Origin: an uncultured Microbacterium sp.
Lineage (GTDB): Bacteria > Actinomycetota > Actinomycetes > Actinomycetales > Microbacteriaceae
Reading direction: 5' to 3'
Assembly (NCBI RefSeq): GCF_937927635.1
Contig: NZ_CALBRW010000015.1
Span: 1 to 64,000, forward strand
Length of the DNA stretch: 64,000 bases
The notes beneath the pieces were generated by a model, which was not told the DNA's origin, searched no databases, and saw nothing but the letters and a program-made list of their open reading frames with translations. Below, piece by piece: positions 24,920 through 33,100 of this stretch. Numbering within the stretch: position 1 is the stretch's first letter; every line of letters starts with the position of its first letter. Both the position numbers and the translations under genes were made by a program.

Positions 24920-25894
24920 TCACTCTACGAGGATCGGTTCCACCGCAGCGGATGCCTCGGCCGCGGCCGGCTCGCCGAGCTTGACGACCACGACGCCGGC
25001 CATCACCAGCAGGGCACCCAGCAGCTGGACCGGCTCGGGGAGCTGTCCCACCAGCATCCAGCCGAAAAGCATCGCGGCGATGACCTCGGCGAGGGCGACG
25101 AAAGATGCCAGTCTCGAGCCCAGCATCCGCGTCGAAGCGATGCCGAGCACGTATGCCAGCGCGGTCGCCAGCAGGCCGATGGCCAACACGGGTACGAACC
25201 AGGGCACGGAACCGAAGCGGTAGGCGACGTCGTCGAGGTTCCAGTGCATGGGCAGCACGCCGGTCAGGCCCGCCGTGGTCAGGCCCAGCGCGCCCAGCAG
25301 CAGCCCGACCCCGGCGAGGGCGATGGGCGGCATCCCGGTGTCCTCGCGGGCGGAGAGCACGAAGTAGGTCGCGGCGCCCACCATCGCGGCGAGCGCCCAG
25401 AAGATGCCGCCGACATCGACGCGCGCGCCGGTGAGGATGTCGAGCATGAGGATGAGGCCCGCGAAGGCGATCACCGCGCCCAGGATGCTGCGGCCGGTGG
25501 GCTTCTCGCCGCGGCGCAGCCACAGCCACAGCACGACCGCCACCGGTGCGGTGTACTCGATGAGCAGCGCGATGCCGACGTCCATCACGGCCACCGCCTG
25601 GAAGTAGCAGAGCTGCGTGGCGGTGACGGCCAGCAGTCCGTAGGCGATGATCATGCCGGCGTTGCGGCGCAGCACGTGCCAGCGACCGCGCATCGCGAGG
25701 ATCGTGGGGACCAGCAGCACGAGGGCCGCTACCCACACCCGCGCGGTGACGGCCGCACCCGGGGTCCAACCCGCATCGATCAGGCCGCGCGCCCACGCGC
25801 CGGACATGCCGAACGAGAATGCCGCGCCCAGCGCGACCAGCAGACCCGCGCCGACGCCCGTGCGCGCCCGGGTGTCATATGCAACATGCCCCAT
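24920..25894 (-). CDS. EamA-family (DMT superfamily) metabolite exporter
   Basis: An integral membrane protein of 324 residues with ten predicted segments and two EamA repeats (the first starting near GLLVALGAAFSFGMSG, the second near GIFWALAAMVGAATYFV). The substrate is unknown; the family includes amino-acid and metabolite exporters. It is divergent from a CGNR-type regulator with an inverted repeat in the short gap, which suggests regulation by that neighbour. The ATG at 25894 is chosen; no strong ribosome site is visible. Confidence 0.87.
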   Translation of the reverse strand: MGHVAYDTRARTGVGAGLLVALGAAFSFGMSGAWARGLIDAGWTPGAAVTARVWVAALVLLVPTILAMRGRWHVLRRNAGMIIAYGLLAVTATQLCYFQAVAVMDVGIALLIEYTAPVAVVLWLWLRRGEKPTGRSILGAVIAFAGLILMLDILTGARVDVGGIFWALAAMVGAATYFVLSAREDTGMPPIALAGVGLLLGALGLTTAGLTGVLPMHWNLDDVAYRFGSVPWFVPVLAIGLLATALAYVLGIASTRMLGSRLASFVALAEVIAAMLFGWMLVGQLPEPVQLLGALLVMAGVVVVKLGEPAAAEASAAVEPILVE

Positions 25895-25900
25895 GAGTGA

Positions 25901-25931
25901 TGACACTATTCCTGTGCGATGTAAGGTGTCA
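25901..25931. promoter_or_regulatory. Inverted repeat in the eamA/CGNR divergent promoter
   Basis: TGACAC (25901-25906) and GTGTCA (25926-25931) are inverted arms 31 bp end to end. A further GGTGTCA half-site lies inside the EamA start (25871-25877). They bracket the -10 box of the regulator gene and are likely binding sites for it. Confidence 0.45.
25922..25927 (+). promoter_or_regulatory. -10 element TAAGGT of the CGNR regulator gene
   Basis: TAAGGT is followed by six bases and the ATG at 25934. No ribosome site is present, so a leaderless transcript is likely. The element lies inside the inverted repeat. Confidence 0.5.
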
Positions 25932-25933
25932 AC

Positions 25934-26470
25934 ATGATCTTCACCAGTGACACGGAAGAGGCGCTGCGCGCTGCCGTCAGCCTGGTCAATTCCGCCGAGG
26001 AGCCGGACACCCTGGCGACCACCGACGACTTCGCCGCCTTCCTCGATGAGTACCCGTACACCGGCCGCATCGACCGCGATGACGCCGAACTTCAGGGTCT
26101 GCGCGCACTGCGCCCGCGGCTGCGGGACATGCTGCTGGCTCCCCGCGACGAGATGGTCGAGCACGTCAACGCCGCCCTCGCCGATGCCACGCTCACCCCG
26201 CGCCTGACCAGGCACGATGCGGCCGACTGGCACCTGCACGCCGTCGCCGACGACCATCCGCTGCCCGAGCGCATCCTCGTCGAGACCGCCATGGCGCTCA
26301 TCGACGTCATCCGCGCCGACGAGGGCAGGCGGCTGGCGGTCTGCGAGGATGCCGACTGCCGGGCCATCGCGCTGGACCTCAGCCGCAACCGATCCAAGCG
26401 CTACTGCTCCACCACCTGCGCGAACCGCAACGCCGTCGCCGCCTACCGGGCGCGGCAGGCGCAGGGCTGA
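25934..26470 (+). CDS. CGNR zinc-finger (ABATE domain) regulator-like protein
   Basis: A 178-residue protein. The N-terminal ABATE-like domain is followed by a C-terminal treble-clef finger: CEDADC, then RNRSKRYCSTTCANRNAVAAYRARQ. The four cysteines are intact, but the name-giving CGNR reads CANR here. The family is found widely in actinobacteria and is thought to be DNA-binding or stress-linked. The divergent EamA exporter is the likely target. Confidence 0.85.
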   Translation: MIFTSDTEEALRAAVSLVNSAEEPDTLATTDDFAAFLDEYPYTGRIDRDDAELQGLRALRPRLRDMLLAPRDEMVEHVNAALADATLTPRLTRHDAADWHLHAVADDHPLPERILVETAMALIDVIRADEGRRLAVCEDADCRAIALDLSRNRSKRYCSTTCANRNAVAAYRARQAQG

Positions 26471-26540
26471 GTCCTCACGCCGATTCGGACACCCGCTCCG
26501 GCTACGCTCGAAGGCGGCACGACCCCGGGGGGGGGACACC

Positions 26541-27253
26541 ATGACCGACCAGCATTCGCTGGAGCCCGATGACGGCTATCCCGTCATCCCACCACCACCG
26601 GAACAGGCGGATACCGACGCACCGGCATACGGGACGGCTGCGACACAGCCATACGGAGCACACCCCGGCGTCCCGGCCGTACCGCCTCCCGGCGCGCCCA
26701 TGCCTTCAGCACCGTACGGTTCAGCACCGTACGGTGCTCACCCGACCGCAACGGGACCCGCGCAATACGCACCGCAACCGCCGTACGCCGCGCACTCCTC
26801 TCCTGCTGCTCCGCCGCACCCCACGCCGGCCCGCAGCTGCCTCCGCCTCCGGTGTGGGGCGGTCAGCCGCAGGCGCCCGCGAAACCGGCATCCGGCTCCG
26901 CGCGCTGGGTGACGCCGGCCATCATCCTCGCGATCACCGCGGGCGTCATCGTGCTGGTCGTGCTGATCAGCAGTCTGCTGGCCACCGGCATCTTCACGAG
27001 CCCTCGCCAGAGCGCCCCCGATGAGCCCGTGGCCACGACACCCGCCGTGCCCTCGGACGAGACCGCCGCCGACGGCGACATCATCGCCGATCCGGCCACC
27101 ATCGCCGAGCAGCTGCAGGCGAAGATCGATGCCTATCGCGATGCACGCAAGGACGGCTCGCTGTGGAAGAGGCTGGAGCACACCGATTTCAACGACACAG
27201 CCGTGAGCGCCTACCTGTTCTTCCTCACCGACATGCAGGTCGCGGCGACGTAG
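26541..27253 (+). pseudogene. Proline-rich single-span membrane protein, frameshifted
   Basis: The frame from ATG 26541 encodes a Pro/Ala/Tyr-rich cytoplasmic region (MTDQHSLEPDDGYPVIPPPP and repeated APYG), then breaks near the CCCC run at 26819-26822. Adding one C there restores PPHPHAGPQLPPPPVWGGQ and joins it to a membrane segment (WVTPAIILAITAGVIVLVVLIS), an acidic linker and an 80-residue extracellular tail ending DMQVAAT. A lost base or a sequencing or assembly error explains this equally well. A run of nine G (26527-26535) stands where the ribosome site should be. No function is recognised. Confidence 0.6.
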
Positions 27254-27289
27254 GGCGGTTTCACCGACAACTGACCGGGGGCGCGCCGG

Positions 27290-27295
27290 TACGCT
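27290..27295 (+). promoter_or_regulatory. -10 element TACGCT of the cysteine desulfhydrase-like gene
   Basis: TACGCT is followed by six bases and the ATG at 27302, with no ribosome site. The transcript is probably leaderless. The same hexamer and spacing precede the next gene (28356-28361). Confidence 0.5.
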
Positions 27296-27301
27296 CGAGT
27301 C

Positions 27302-28363
27302 ATGAGTGAATGGGTCAGTTCCGCCATCCGAGTCCTGGAGGCGGACGCCAACCGCTCCGCCGACACGCATCTGCACCTGTTCCCCCTGCCGGCCGACTGG
27401 GGCATCGACCTGTACCTGAAGGACGAGTCCGTGCACCCCACCGGCTCGCTCAAGCATCGGCTGGCGCGCTCGCTGATCCTGTACGGCCTGGTCAACGGGC
27501 TCATCGACGAGGGCACGACGCTCGTGGAGTCCTCCAGCGGCTCCACCGCCGTGTCCGAGGCGTACTTCGCGCGGATGCTGGGACTGGACTTCGTCACGGT
27601 CGTGCCGCGCTCCACCAGCCAGGAGAAGATCGACCTCATCGAGTTCTATGGCGGCAGCTGCCACCTGGTCGAGCATGCGTCGGAGATCTCGGCGGAGGCC
27701 CGCCGGCTGGCATCCGAGTGCGGCGGCCACTACCTCGACCAGTTCACCTATGCCGAGCGCGCCACCGACTGGCGCGGCAACAACAACATCGCCGAGAGCG
27801 TGTTCAGCCAGCTGGCACAGGAACGGCATCCGATCCCCCGCTGGATCGTCGTCGGCGCCGGAACCGGCGGCACCAGCGCCACCTTCGGCCGCTACGTGCG
27901 CTATCGCCGGCATGCCACGCAGGTGGCCGTGGTCGACCCGGAGGGGTCGGCCTTCTACGCCGGCTGGAAGGGCGATGCGGATGCCACGGGCGCGCCCTCC
28001 CGCATCGAGGGCATCGGGCGCCCTCGTGTGGAGGCGTCGTTCGTGCCGAGCGTGATCGACGAGATGATCCAGGTGCCGGATGCCGCCTCCGTCGCCGCCA
28101 TCCGGCTGCTGCGCGAGCGCACCCTGCACTGGGCGGGCGGCTCGACGGGCACCAACCTGTACGGCGCTTTCGAGCTGATCTCGCGCATGCGGGATGCCGG
28201 CGAGACCGGCAGCGTGGTCACGCTGATCTGCGACGGCGGTGCGCGCTACGCCGAGACCTACTATTCCGACGAGTGGGTGGTCGCGCAGGGCTGGGATCTG
28301 GCCCCGCACCGCGAGCGCATGGAGCGGTTCCTCACCGGCGGCGCCTGGGGCCAGCTACGCTGA
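27302..28363 (+). CDS. PLP-dependent cysteine synthase-family protein, Cds1-like desulfhydrase
   Basis: A fold-type II PLP enzyme of 353 residues. The PLP Lys is in HPTGSLKHRL, a substrate/phosphate-loop motif is ESSSGSTAVSEAYFARMLG and a glycine-rich PLP phosphate loop is VVGAGTGGTSATFGRY. It most resembles the actinobacterial group related to the mycobacterial cysteine desulfhydrase Cds1, which releases H2S, rather than CysK or CysM. This assignment rests on recall of the family and is moderate. An ACT-domain protein follows after 4 bp. Confidence 0.75.
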   Translation: MSEWVSSAIRVLEADANRSADTHLHLFPLPADWGIDLYLKDESVHPTGSLKHRLARSLILYGLVNGLIDEGTTLVESSSGSTAVSEAYFARMLGLDFVTVVPRSTSQEKIDLIEFYGGSCHLVEHASEISAEARRLASECGGHYLDQFTYAERATDWRGNNNIAESVFSQLAQERHPIPRWIVVGAGTGGTSATFGRYVRYRRHATQVAVVDPEGSAFYAGWKGDADATGAPSRIEGIGRPRVEASFVPSVIDEMIQVPDAASVAAIRLLRERTLHWAGGSTGTNLYGAFELISRMRDAGETGSVVTLICDGGARYAETYYSDEWVVAQGWDLAPHRERMERFLTGGAWGQLR

Positions 28364-28367
28364 GCGC

Positions 28368-28877
28368 ATGACCACGCTCATCCTCACGGTCGCGGGAGCG
28401 GATCGCCCCGGACTCGTCTCCGCCGTCGCGGAGCTCACCGGCGCCTACGGGTGCAACTGGGAGAACAGCAGCCTCGCCGAGCTCGCGGGCACGTTCGCGG
28501 GCGTCATCCAGCTGACCGTCGCCGACGACCGCGTCGACGAGCTGCGCGAGGCGCTGCGCGGGCTGGACGGGATGCTGGCGGTCACCGTCAGCACCGGCGC
28601 CGACGTCGACGCGCCCGCCGTGGAGCGCCGCGTCTCGGTGACCGTGCTGGGAGATGATCGCCCCGGCATCGTGCGCGAGGTCACCGGGGTGCTCAGCAGC
28701 CATGCGCTGAGCATCCAGAGCATGACCACGCAGACGCGGGACGCGGCGATGGCCGGCGGCCGGCTGTTCGAGTCCGCCGTCACGGCGACCATGCCGGCAT
28801 CCGTCGACCTGGAGGCGCTGCGCGCCGACATCGAGCAGCTCACCCACGATCTGCAGGTGGACATCGCAGAAGCATGA
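28368..28877 (+). CDS. Tandem ACT-domain protein, GcvR-like
   Basis: A 169-residue protein with two ACT domains, each starting with the same pattern (LTVAGADRPGLVSAVAEL and VTVLGDDRPGIVREVTGV). Such proteins bind amino acids; E. coli GcvR is the best-known member and senses glycine. The enzyme or regulator it controls here is unknown. It lies between the PLP enzyme and the FAD oxidase, overlapping the latter's start in ATGA, so a role in amino-acid-responsive control of this small cluster is reasonable. Confidence 0.8.
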   Translation: MTTLILTVAGADRPGLVSAVAELTGAYGCNWENSSLAELAGTFAGVIQLTVADDRVDELREALRGLDGMLAVTVSTGADVDAPAVERRVSVTVLGDDRPGIVREVTGVLSSHALSIQSMTTQTRDAAMAGGRLFESAVTATMPASVDLEALRADIEQLTHDLQVDIAEA

Positions 28878-30256
28878 GCAGTGTCGACACCGTCATCGCA
28901 GACCTGATCGACGCGCTCCCCGAGGGCGCCGTGATCACCAACCCGGACTCCCTGGAGGCCTACCGGCGCGATCGCGCTGAGGACCCGGATGCCGGCACCC
29001 CGCTGGCCGTGGTGCGAGCCACCAGCACCGAGGACGTGCAGGCCGCCGTGCGCATCGCCGCGCGCGAGGGCGTGGGGATCGTGCCGCGCGGTGCGGGCTC
29101 GGGCCTGTCCGGCGGATCGTCCGCCGTGGACGGCGCCATCGTGATCTCGCTGGAGCGGATGCGCGAGATCCGCATCGACCCGGCGCTGCAGATGGCGGTC
29201 GTGCAGCCGGGCGCGTTCAACGCGGAGGTGAAGGCCGCGGCATCCGAGCACGGCCTGTGGTACCCGCCTGACCCCTCGTCGCAGGCGTTCTGCTCGATCG
29301 GGGGCAACATCGCCACCAACGCCGGCGGCCTGTGCTGCGTGAAGTACGGCGTGACCACCGACTACGTCCTGGGTATGACGGTGGTGCTGGCCGACGGTCG
29401 TGCGATCACGCTCGGCGGGCCGCGCCTGAAGGACGTGGCGGGCCTGTCGCTCACCAAGCTGTTCGTCGGCAGCGAGGGCACGCTGGGCATCGTCACCGAG
29501 GCGACGCTGCGCCTGGTGCCCGCGCAGCGCACGCCCACCACGCTGGTCGCGGTCTTCCCGACCGTGGCCGGTGCGATCCAGACCGTCGTCGACATCAAGG
29601 CCGCCATGCGCCCGTCGATGCTGGAGTTCATGGACCAGATCACCATCAACGCCGTCGAGGACATGCTGCGGATGGACCTGGACCGGGATGCCGCCGCCAT
29701 GCTCATCGTGCAGTCCGACGAGCCGGCCGAGGTCGCCGAGGCGCAGATCGCGACCATCGAGCAGACCTGCGGGCTGCACGGCGCCACCGAGCTGTACGCC
29801 ACCAGCGACCCCGACGAGAGCGAGGCGCTCATCGAGGCACGGCGTCAGGCCATCCCCGCGATGGAGAAGCGCGGGGCCATGCTGCTGGAGGACGTCGGAG
29901 TGCCGCTGCCCCGGCTCGGCGACCTGATCGAGGGCATGCGGCAGATCGCCGAGCAGCGCGGCATCGAGATCGCCGTGGTCGCGCACGCCGGCGACGGCAA
30001 CACGCATCCGCTGATCGTGCTGGATCCCGAGGATGCCACCCAGCGCGCCCAGGCCGATCTCGCCTTCGGCGAGGTGATGGCCCTGGCCATCGGACTGGGC
30101 GGCACGATCACCGGCGAGCACGGTGTGGGGCGCCTGAAGCAGCCCTGGCTGGCGGACTACCTCGGCGACGACGTGCTGGAGCTGAACCTGCGCATCAAGA
30201 AGGCGCTCGACCCGCAGAACATCCTCAACCCCGGCGCGATGTTCGGCCGGGGCTGA
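28874..30256 (+). CDS. FAD-linked oxidase, GlcD family
   Basis: A 460-residue 2-hydroxyacid oxidase/dehydrogenase. The FAD_binding_4 domain shows VPRGAGSGLSGGSSA, GGNIATNAGG and KDVAGLSLTKLFVGSEGTLGI in outline. The FAD-oxidase C domain shows HAGDGNTHPLIV and GEHGVGRLKQPWL. Substrates in this family are glycolate, D-lactate or other 2-hydroxyacids; the sequence does not choose among them. It overlaps the ACT gene by 4 bp and ends the operon. Confidence 0.9.
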   Translation: MSSVDTVIADLIDALPEGAVITNPDSLEAYRRDRAEDPDAGTPLAVVRATSTEDVQAAVRIAAREGVGIVPRGAGSGLSGGSSAVDGAIVISLERMREIRIDPALQMAVVQPGAFNAEVKAAASEHGLWYPPDPSSQAFCSIGGNIATNAGGLCCVKYGVTTDYVLGMTVVLADGRAITLGGPRLKDVAGLSLTKLFVGSEGTLGIVTEATLRLVPAQRTPTTLVAVFPTVAGAIQTVVDIKAAMRPSMLEFMDQITINAVEDMLRMDLDRDAAAMLIVQSDEPAEVAEAQIATIEQTCGLHGATELYATSDPDESEALIEARRQAIPAMEKRGAMLLEDVGVPLPRLGDLIEGMRQIAEQRGIEIAVVAHAGDGNTHPLIVLDPEDATQRAQADLAFGEVMALAIGLGGTITGEHGVGRLKQPWLADYLGDDVLELNLRIKKALDPQNILNPGAMFGRG

Positions 30257-30280
30257 CCGAAGCCGGCCCCGGCCGGCACC

Positions 30281-31294
30281 TCAGACCAGGCGGCGCTTCG
30301 GCGACACCGAGTACGTGTCCTCGACATCGGTGTTCGCGACGCCCGCGAGGGCGGCATCGATGGCTGCCATGACGTCGGCATCCAGCGTCACGCCGGAGGC
30401 CTTGACGGTCTCGGCCAGCTGCTCCGGGCGCGAGGCACCCACCAGCGCGGCTGCGACGTTCTCGTTCTGCAGCACCCAGGCGATGGCCAGCTGCGGCATC
30501 GTCAGACCGGCCTCGGCGGCGATGGGCTTGAGCTTCTGCACGGCGGTGAGGATGTCGTCCTTCAGCAGCCGCTCGATGAAGTGCGCACCGGAGTGCGGGT
30601 CGGTGGCACGCGAGCCATCGGGCACGGGCTGACCGGGCAGGTACTTGCCGCTGAGCACGCCCTGCGCCATGGGCGACCAGACGATCTGCGAGATGCCGAG
30701 CGACTGGGACGTCGGGACGACCTTGCCCTCGATCACGCGGTGCAGCATGGAGTACTGCGGCTGGTTCGACACCAGCTGGATGCCCAACTGCACGGCCAGG
30801 TCGTGGCCCGCGCGCAGCTGCTCTGCGGTCCACTCCGAGACGCCGATGTACAGCGCCTTGCCCGCGCGCACCACGTCGGCGAACGCCTGCATGGTCTCCT
30901 CGAGCGGAGTCTCGTAGTCGTAGCGGTGCGCCTGGTACAGGTCGACGTACTCCACGCCGAGGCGCGTGAGCGACCCGTCGATGGACTCGCGGATGTGCTT
31001 GCGGCTCAGACCGGTGTCGTTGGGGCCCTTCGGGCCGGTCGGGAAGTACACCTTCGTGAAGATCTCCAGGCCGGCGCGGCGCTGCCCGGCGAGAGCCTTG
31101 CCGAGCACGACCTCGGCGGCCGTGTTGGCATAGGTGTCGGCGGTGTCGAAGGTGGTGATGCCGGCATCCAGAGCGGCGTGCACCGTCGAGATCGCGGCGG
31201 AGTCGTCGATCTGAGACGCGTGAGTGACCCAGTTGCCGTAGGTGATCTCAGAGACCTTGAGACCGCTGTTGCCGAGATAGCGATAGTTGACCAT
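30281..31294 (-). CDS. Aldo-keto reductase, potassium-channel beta-subunit-like (AKR6)
   Basis: An NADPH-dependent oxidoreductase of 337 residues with the TIM-barrel motifs of the AKR family: FDTADTYANTAAEVVLGKAL with the catalytic Asp and Tyr, FTKVYF with Lys and QAHRYD with His. The C-terminal cofactor region contains VGASRPEQLAE. The overall pattern is that of the Kv-beta/YghZ group. The substrate is unknown. It is monocistronic, and a TANNNT box 6 bp before the ATG suggests a leaderless message. Confidence 0.88.
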   Translation of the reverse strand: MVNYRYLGNSGLKVSEITYGNWVTHASQIDDSAAISTVHAALDAGITTFDTADTYANTAAEVVLGKALAGQRRAGLEIFTKVYFPTGPKGPNDTGLSRKHIRESIDGSLTRLGVEYVDLYQAHRYDYETPLEETMQAFADVVRAGKALYIGVSEWTAEQLRAGHDLAVQLGIQLVSNQPQYSMLHRVIEGKVVPTSQSLGISQIVWSPMAQGVLSGKYLPGQPVPDGSRATDPHSGAHFIERLLKDDILTAVQKLKPIAAEAGLTMPQLAIAWVLQNENVAAALVGASRPEQLAETVKASGVTLDADVMAAIDAALAGVANTDVEDTYSVSPKRRLV

Positions 31295-31300
31295 GGTCCA

Positions 31301-31306
31301 ACGCTA
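31301..31306 (-). promoter_or_regulatory. -10 element TAGCGT of the aldo-keto reductase gene
   Basis: Six bases separate this box from the ATG at 31294 and no ribosome site is visible. Confidence 0.5.
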
Positions 31307-31352
31307 TCCGCTCACAGCCCGCACTGTTCGCGCGTCTGCCACACTTGTCGCC

Positions 31353-32012
31353 ATGTCCACGCTGCCGCGCCTGCTGTACGTCGAGGACGAGGCCGAGGCC
31401 GCCGCGATCGTCGTGGAGATGCTCTCGGACGAGTACCTCGTCGACCACGCGCGCACCGGCGAGGAGGGCCTCGAGCGCGCCCTCGGGCATCGCTACGACG
31501 TGATGGTCGTGGACCGTCGGCTGCCAGGGATGTCGGGTGCCGAGCTGCTGCAGGCGGTGCGCACCGCGCACATCGCGACCCCCGCGATCATGCTCACGGC
31601 GCTGGGCACCGTGGCCGATCGGATCAGCGGGCTGGATGCCGGCGCCGACGACTATCTGCTCAAGCCCTTCGACTTCGACGAGCTGCGCGCCCGGCTGCGC
31701 GCGCTGCGGCGGGGCCGTGGCGCCGGCACGCGACGGGAGATCGGCGACTGGCTGTTCTCGACGACCTCCCTCGCGCTGTACGCGCCCGACGGCGACCGCG
31801 TCGCGCTGACCCAGGCCGAGGCCGATCTGCTGGAGCTGCTGACCTCGAGCCCCGAGCACGTGTTCTCCCGCGACGAGATCGTCGCCGACGTGTTCCCCGG
31901 CGGCTCAGCGGGCACGGTGGACGCCTACGTGCACTACATCCGCCGCAAGTCCACCCCCGAGATCATCGACACCGTGCGCGCGCACGGCTACCGCAGCGGG
32001 ATGCCGCGATGA
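31353..32012 (+). CDS. OmpR-family response regulator
   Basis: A 219-residue two-component regulator. The receiver domain holds the acidic pocket EDE near residue 11, the phospho-acceptor D54 (VVDRRLPGMSG) and the Lys in LLKPFDFDELRARL. The C-terminal winged helix (ALTQAEADLLELL through VHYIRRKS) is of OmpR type. The stop overlaps the histidine kinase start in ATGA. A repeat suitable for an OmpR-type dimer lies ahead of the flavin gene set downstream. Confidence 0.93.
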   Translation: MSTLPRLLYVEDEAEAAAIVVEMLSDEYLVDHARTGEEGLERALGHRYDVMVVDRRLPGMSGAELLQAVRTAHIATPAIMLTALGTVADRISGLDAGADDYLLKPFDFDELRARLRALRRGRGAGTRREIGDWLFSTTSLALYAPDGDRVALTQAEADLLELLTSSPEHVFSRDEIVADVFPGGSAGTVDAYVHYIRRKSTPEIIDTVRAHGYRSGMPR

Positions 32013-33004
32013 GCGCCCGCTCGGAACGCGCCGTCGCGGCCGATAAAGCCCGCGTGCAGCGCTCGGCGCTGCGGACGGGCCTGTGGGTGGGCATCGCCTC
32101 GGCCGCCGTCGTGGCCGTGGTCACGATCACGATCATCACCACGCTGCTGACGGCATCGCGACCCCGCCCGCACCAGCCGTTCGGGCGGCCCGGCGAGCCC
32201 CGCGGCGACCGCATCCTGGATCTGGACGACGTGCTGCCGGTGGTGATCGTGATGGGCGTCGTGGGCGTGCTGCTGCTGGGGGTGATCGCCTGGTACGCGT
32301 CGCGCCGGGCGTCCCAGCCCCTGGCGGAGGCGCTGAGCGTGCAGCGCGCGTTCGTCGCGGATGCCAGCCACGAGCTGCGCACGCCGCTGACCACCCTGAA
32401 CAGCCGCATCCAGCTGGCCGAGCACCGGCTGCGGCAGGGCGAGGACGTCACGCCGGTCCTCGCCGACCTGCGCCGGGATGCCGTGGTGATGGATGCCGTG
32501 CTCACCGACCTGCTGCTGGCGGCGGAGTCCGCCGGTACGAAGGAGTCGGATGCCTCCGCCTCGGCATCTGTGGGAAAGGCGCTGCGCGATGCGGCGGCGG
32601 TCATCGCGCCGAAGGGAGCCGAGCGCGGGGTGCGCGTTCAGGTCGACGCCTCCGGGGAGCTTCAGGTCGCTGCGGAGCCGACCGCGCTGATGCGGGCGGT
32701 GATCGCGCTGCTCGACAACGCCGTGCGCTACAGCCCCGACGATGCGATCGTTCAGGTCACCGCGACCGCGACCGCGCACCGGGCCGAGATCCGGGTGTCC
32801 GACCGGGGCCCGGGGCTGGGCGATATGGACTCGTCGAGGATCTTCGAGCGGTTCGCCCGCTCCACGGCATCCGCCGAGCGTCGCGGGTTCGGGTTGGGAC
32901 TCGCGCTGGTGCGCGATGTCGCGAACAGGTTCGGCGGATCAGTGCGCGTGGAGGAGTCCTCGCCGTCGGGCACGACGTTCCTGCTCGAGCTGCCGCTGCG
33001 CTGA
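32009..33004 (+). CDS. Sensor histidine kinase
   Basis: A 331-residue membrane kinase. Two membrane segments (about residues 24-48 and 76-95) enclose only about 27 extracellular residues (RPRPHQPFGRPGEPRGD in part), so it probably senses a membrane or partner-protein signal rather than a large ligand. The H box is ASHELRTPLTTL, the N box LLDNAVRYSP, G1 DRGPGLG and G2 GFGLGLALV. There is no HAMP-like linker of normal length. It is translationally coupled to the response regulator. Confidence 0.93.
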   Translation: MSARSERAVAADKARVQRSALRTGLWVGIASAAVVAVVTITIITTLLTASRPRPHQPFGRPGEPRGDRILDLDDVLPVVIVMGVVGVLLLGVIAWYASRRASQPLAEALSVQRAFVADASHELRTPLTTLNSRIQLAEHRLRQGEDVTPVLADLRRDAVVMDAVLTDLLLAAESAGTKESDASASASVGKALRDAAAVIAPKGAERGVRVQVDASGELQVAAEPTALMRAVIALLDNAVRYSPDDAIVQVTATATAHRAEIRVSDRGPGLGDMDSSRIFERFARSTASAERRGFGLGLALVRDVANRFGGSVRVEESSPSGTTFLLELPLR

Positions 33005-33060
33005 GTCGTCTCCTGGGAATCGTCGATCCGAAAGCTATGAGAACGGCGGGGCGGGCCGAT

Positions 33061-33077
33061 TCTTGGTGCTGTCTTGG
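33061..33077 (+). promoter_or_regulatory. TCTTGG direct repeat, candidate response-regulator site
   Basis: TCTTGG at 33061-33066 is repeated at 33072-33077, 11 bp start to start, about one helical turn, as expected for tandem OmpR-family half-sites. It lies 23 bp before the ATG of the next gene. Confidence 0.5.
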
Positions 33078-33100
33078 CGGACGCGCGGGACAGTCATGCC

